Positions 4,450 through 5,028 of a stretch of DNA of 5,028 nt are shown here, in pieces (positions within the stretch are counted from its first letter, which is position 1; each line of letters starts with the position of its first letter). Made by a program: the position numbers and the translations under genes. The stretch spans positions 1-5,028 of the forward strand of contig JAFGOO010000083.1 of NCBI GenBank assembly GCA_016926455.1. The letters are read 5' to 3'. The notes beneath the pieces were generated by a model. That model had not been told where the DNA came from. It ran no database searches and worked only from the letters and a program-made list of their open reading frames with translations. This DNA is from Methanosarcinaceae archaeon (GTDB taxonomy: Archaea; Halobacteriota; Methanosarcinia; Methanosarcinales; Methanosarcinaceae).

Positions 4450-5028
4450 TTACTTGAGTGCCCTTTTCCTTTGGAGAAAAACACGAATGGATACTAATGC
4501 TAAAACTAGATACAACAAATTCCAAACCCCAAAACTAATGTAGCCTGGTGTGGTTAATACCCAGCCTAAGTCCACTGCAGTCCAAACCGCACCAATAAGA
4601 CTAAGAATTCCATTGAGATTGAACAGGACTTTCGCAAATCTCTCCAGCTTAGTCGTTCCAAAAAAGGAAGCTGCCAACCAAGTTCCTATACCAATACCAC
4701 CATATCCCCACATCTCAAACGCCCATGCGAGAGACGTTGGATTACCCATTGATAATGCTTGGAGCATTACTGCTTGATCAGGTGTATATACAGAAACCAC
4801 TGCTGGAATATATGTAGTCTGAATGATGTAATTAATGCATACGATGCCACCTCCAGTGATTCCGAATACTAATCCTGCCATGGGTGAATGCTTCGAATCG
4901 GCAAGTAGATAAATAGCGATTAAAAGCATGAAGCTACCACCGACGAGAAAGAATCCAAAATAAAATGGGAGACTTTGAATCACATGGTAATGCTGAACAA
5001 AGACAGCTGCACTCTCCCATGGAGGTTG
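4450..5028 (-). CDS. Multi-pass membrane protein of unknown function (5' end beyond right edge)
   Basis: The reading frame is open from the right edge to TAA at 4452-4450, giving at least 192 residues. A GTG at 4983 could serve as start, but the 15 codons before it (QPPWESAAVFVQHYH) are open and read as protein leading into the first helix, so the true start is probably outside the window. About five or six hydrophobic helices can be seen: PFYFGFFLVGGSFMLLIAIY, then the AGLVFGITGGGIVCINYII region, WAFEMWGYGGIGIGTWLAAS, LFNLNGILSLIGAVWTAVDL and FGVWNLLYLVLALVSIRVFL. The C-terminus is basic (QRKRALK), consistent with a cytoplasmic tail. No catalytic motif is recognised and I cannot place it in a named family; a DUF4386-like relation is possible on size and helix count but the diagnostic segments are not seen. 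It is transcribed towards the small peptide and trmO. Confidence 0.75.
   Translation of the reverse strand, partial: QPPWESAAVFVQHYHVIQSLPFYFGFFLVGGSFMLLIAIYLLADSKHSPMAGLVFGITGGGIVCINYIIQTTYIPAVVSVYTPDQAVMLQALSMGNPTSLAWAFEMWGYGGIGIGTWLAASFFGTTKLERFAKVLFNLNGILSLIGAVWTAVDLGWVLTTPGYISFGVWNLLYLVLALVSIRVFLQRKRALK

Noticed and set aside
4550..4777. Plus-strand open frame opposite the right-edge membrane protein
   Set aside because: Antisense to a clear multi-helix membrane protein, with no recognisable domain.

Overview
The window is AT-rich apart from one GC-rich block at about 161-720. Every recognisable gene lies on the minus strand, so in gene order it reads from right to left. Leaders are A-rich and mostly lack Shine-Dalgarno sequences. 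The TrmO subtype, the DUF4386 membrane protein next to a zinc-free alcohol dehydrogenase, and the strongly palindromic intergenic elements together suggest a member of the Bacteroidota, possibly a Marinilabiliales-like marine lineage. This is inference from gene style; no marker gene is present.

Layout in transcription order: (a) 5028-4450, a multi-pass membrane protein of unknown function whose 5' end lies outside the window; (b) 4425-4324, a possible 33-residue single-span membrane peptide; (c) 4302-3823, a full-length trmO reading frame (tRNA t6A37 N6-methyltransferase) broken by a TAA at codon 6; (d) 3812-3675, an imperfect inverted repeat whose architecture resembles an integron attC site; (e) about 3600-2961, a 5'-truncated serine hydrolase (beta-lactamase/class C PBP-like) pseudogene with frameshifts and stops; (f) 2860-1937, an intact zinc-independent MDR oxidoreductase; (g) 1841-1212, an intact DUF4386 six-helix membrane protein; (h) about 1210-812, the C-terminal remnant of a second serine hydrolase, also broken by stops; (i) 720-161, a non-coding element bounded by another AAC/GTT inverted repeat and built from nested palindromes; (j) 130-1, the start of a membrane protein with an HExxGHG motif.

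Only (f) and (g) are complete and intact. They form a likely two-gene unit flanked by decayed serine hydrolase genes. Co-orientation of all genes, unrelated functions, heavy pseudogenisation and two attC-like inverted repeats on the 3' side of genes look like an integron-type cassette array lacking a visible integrase (CALIN-like), or an accessory region littered with MITE-like repeats. That interpretation is a hypothesis. No rRNA, tRNA, CRISPR or transposase gene was seen, and no plus-strand gene could be supported.
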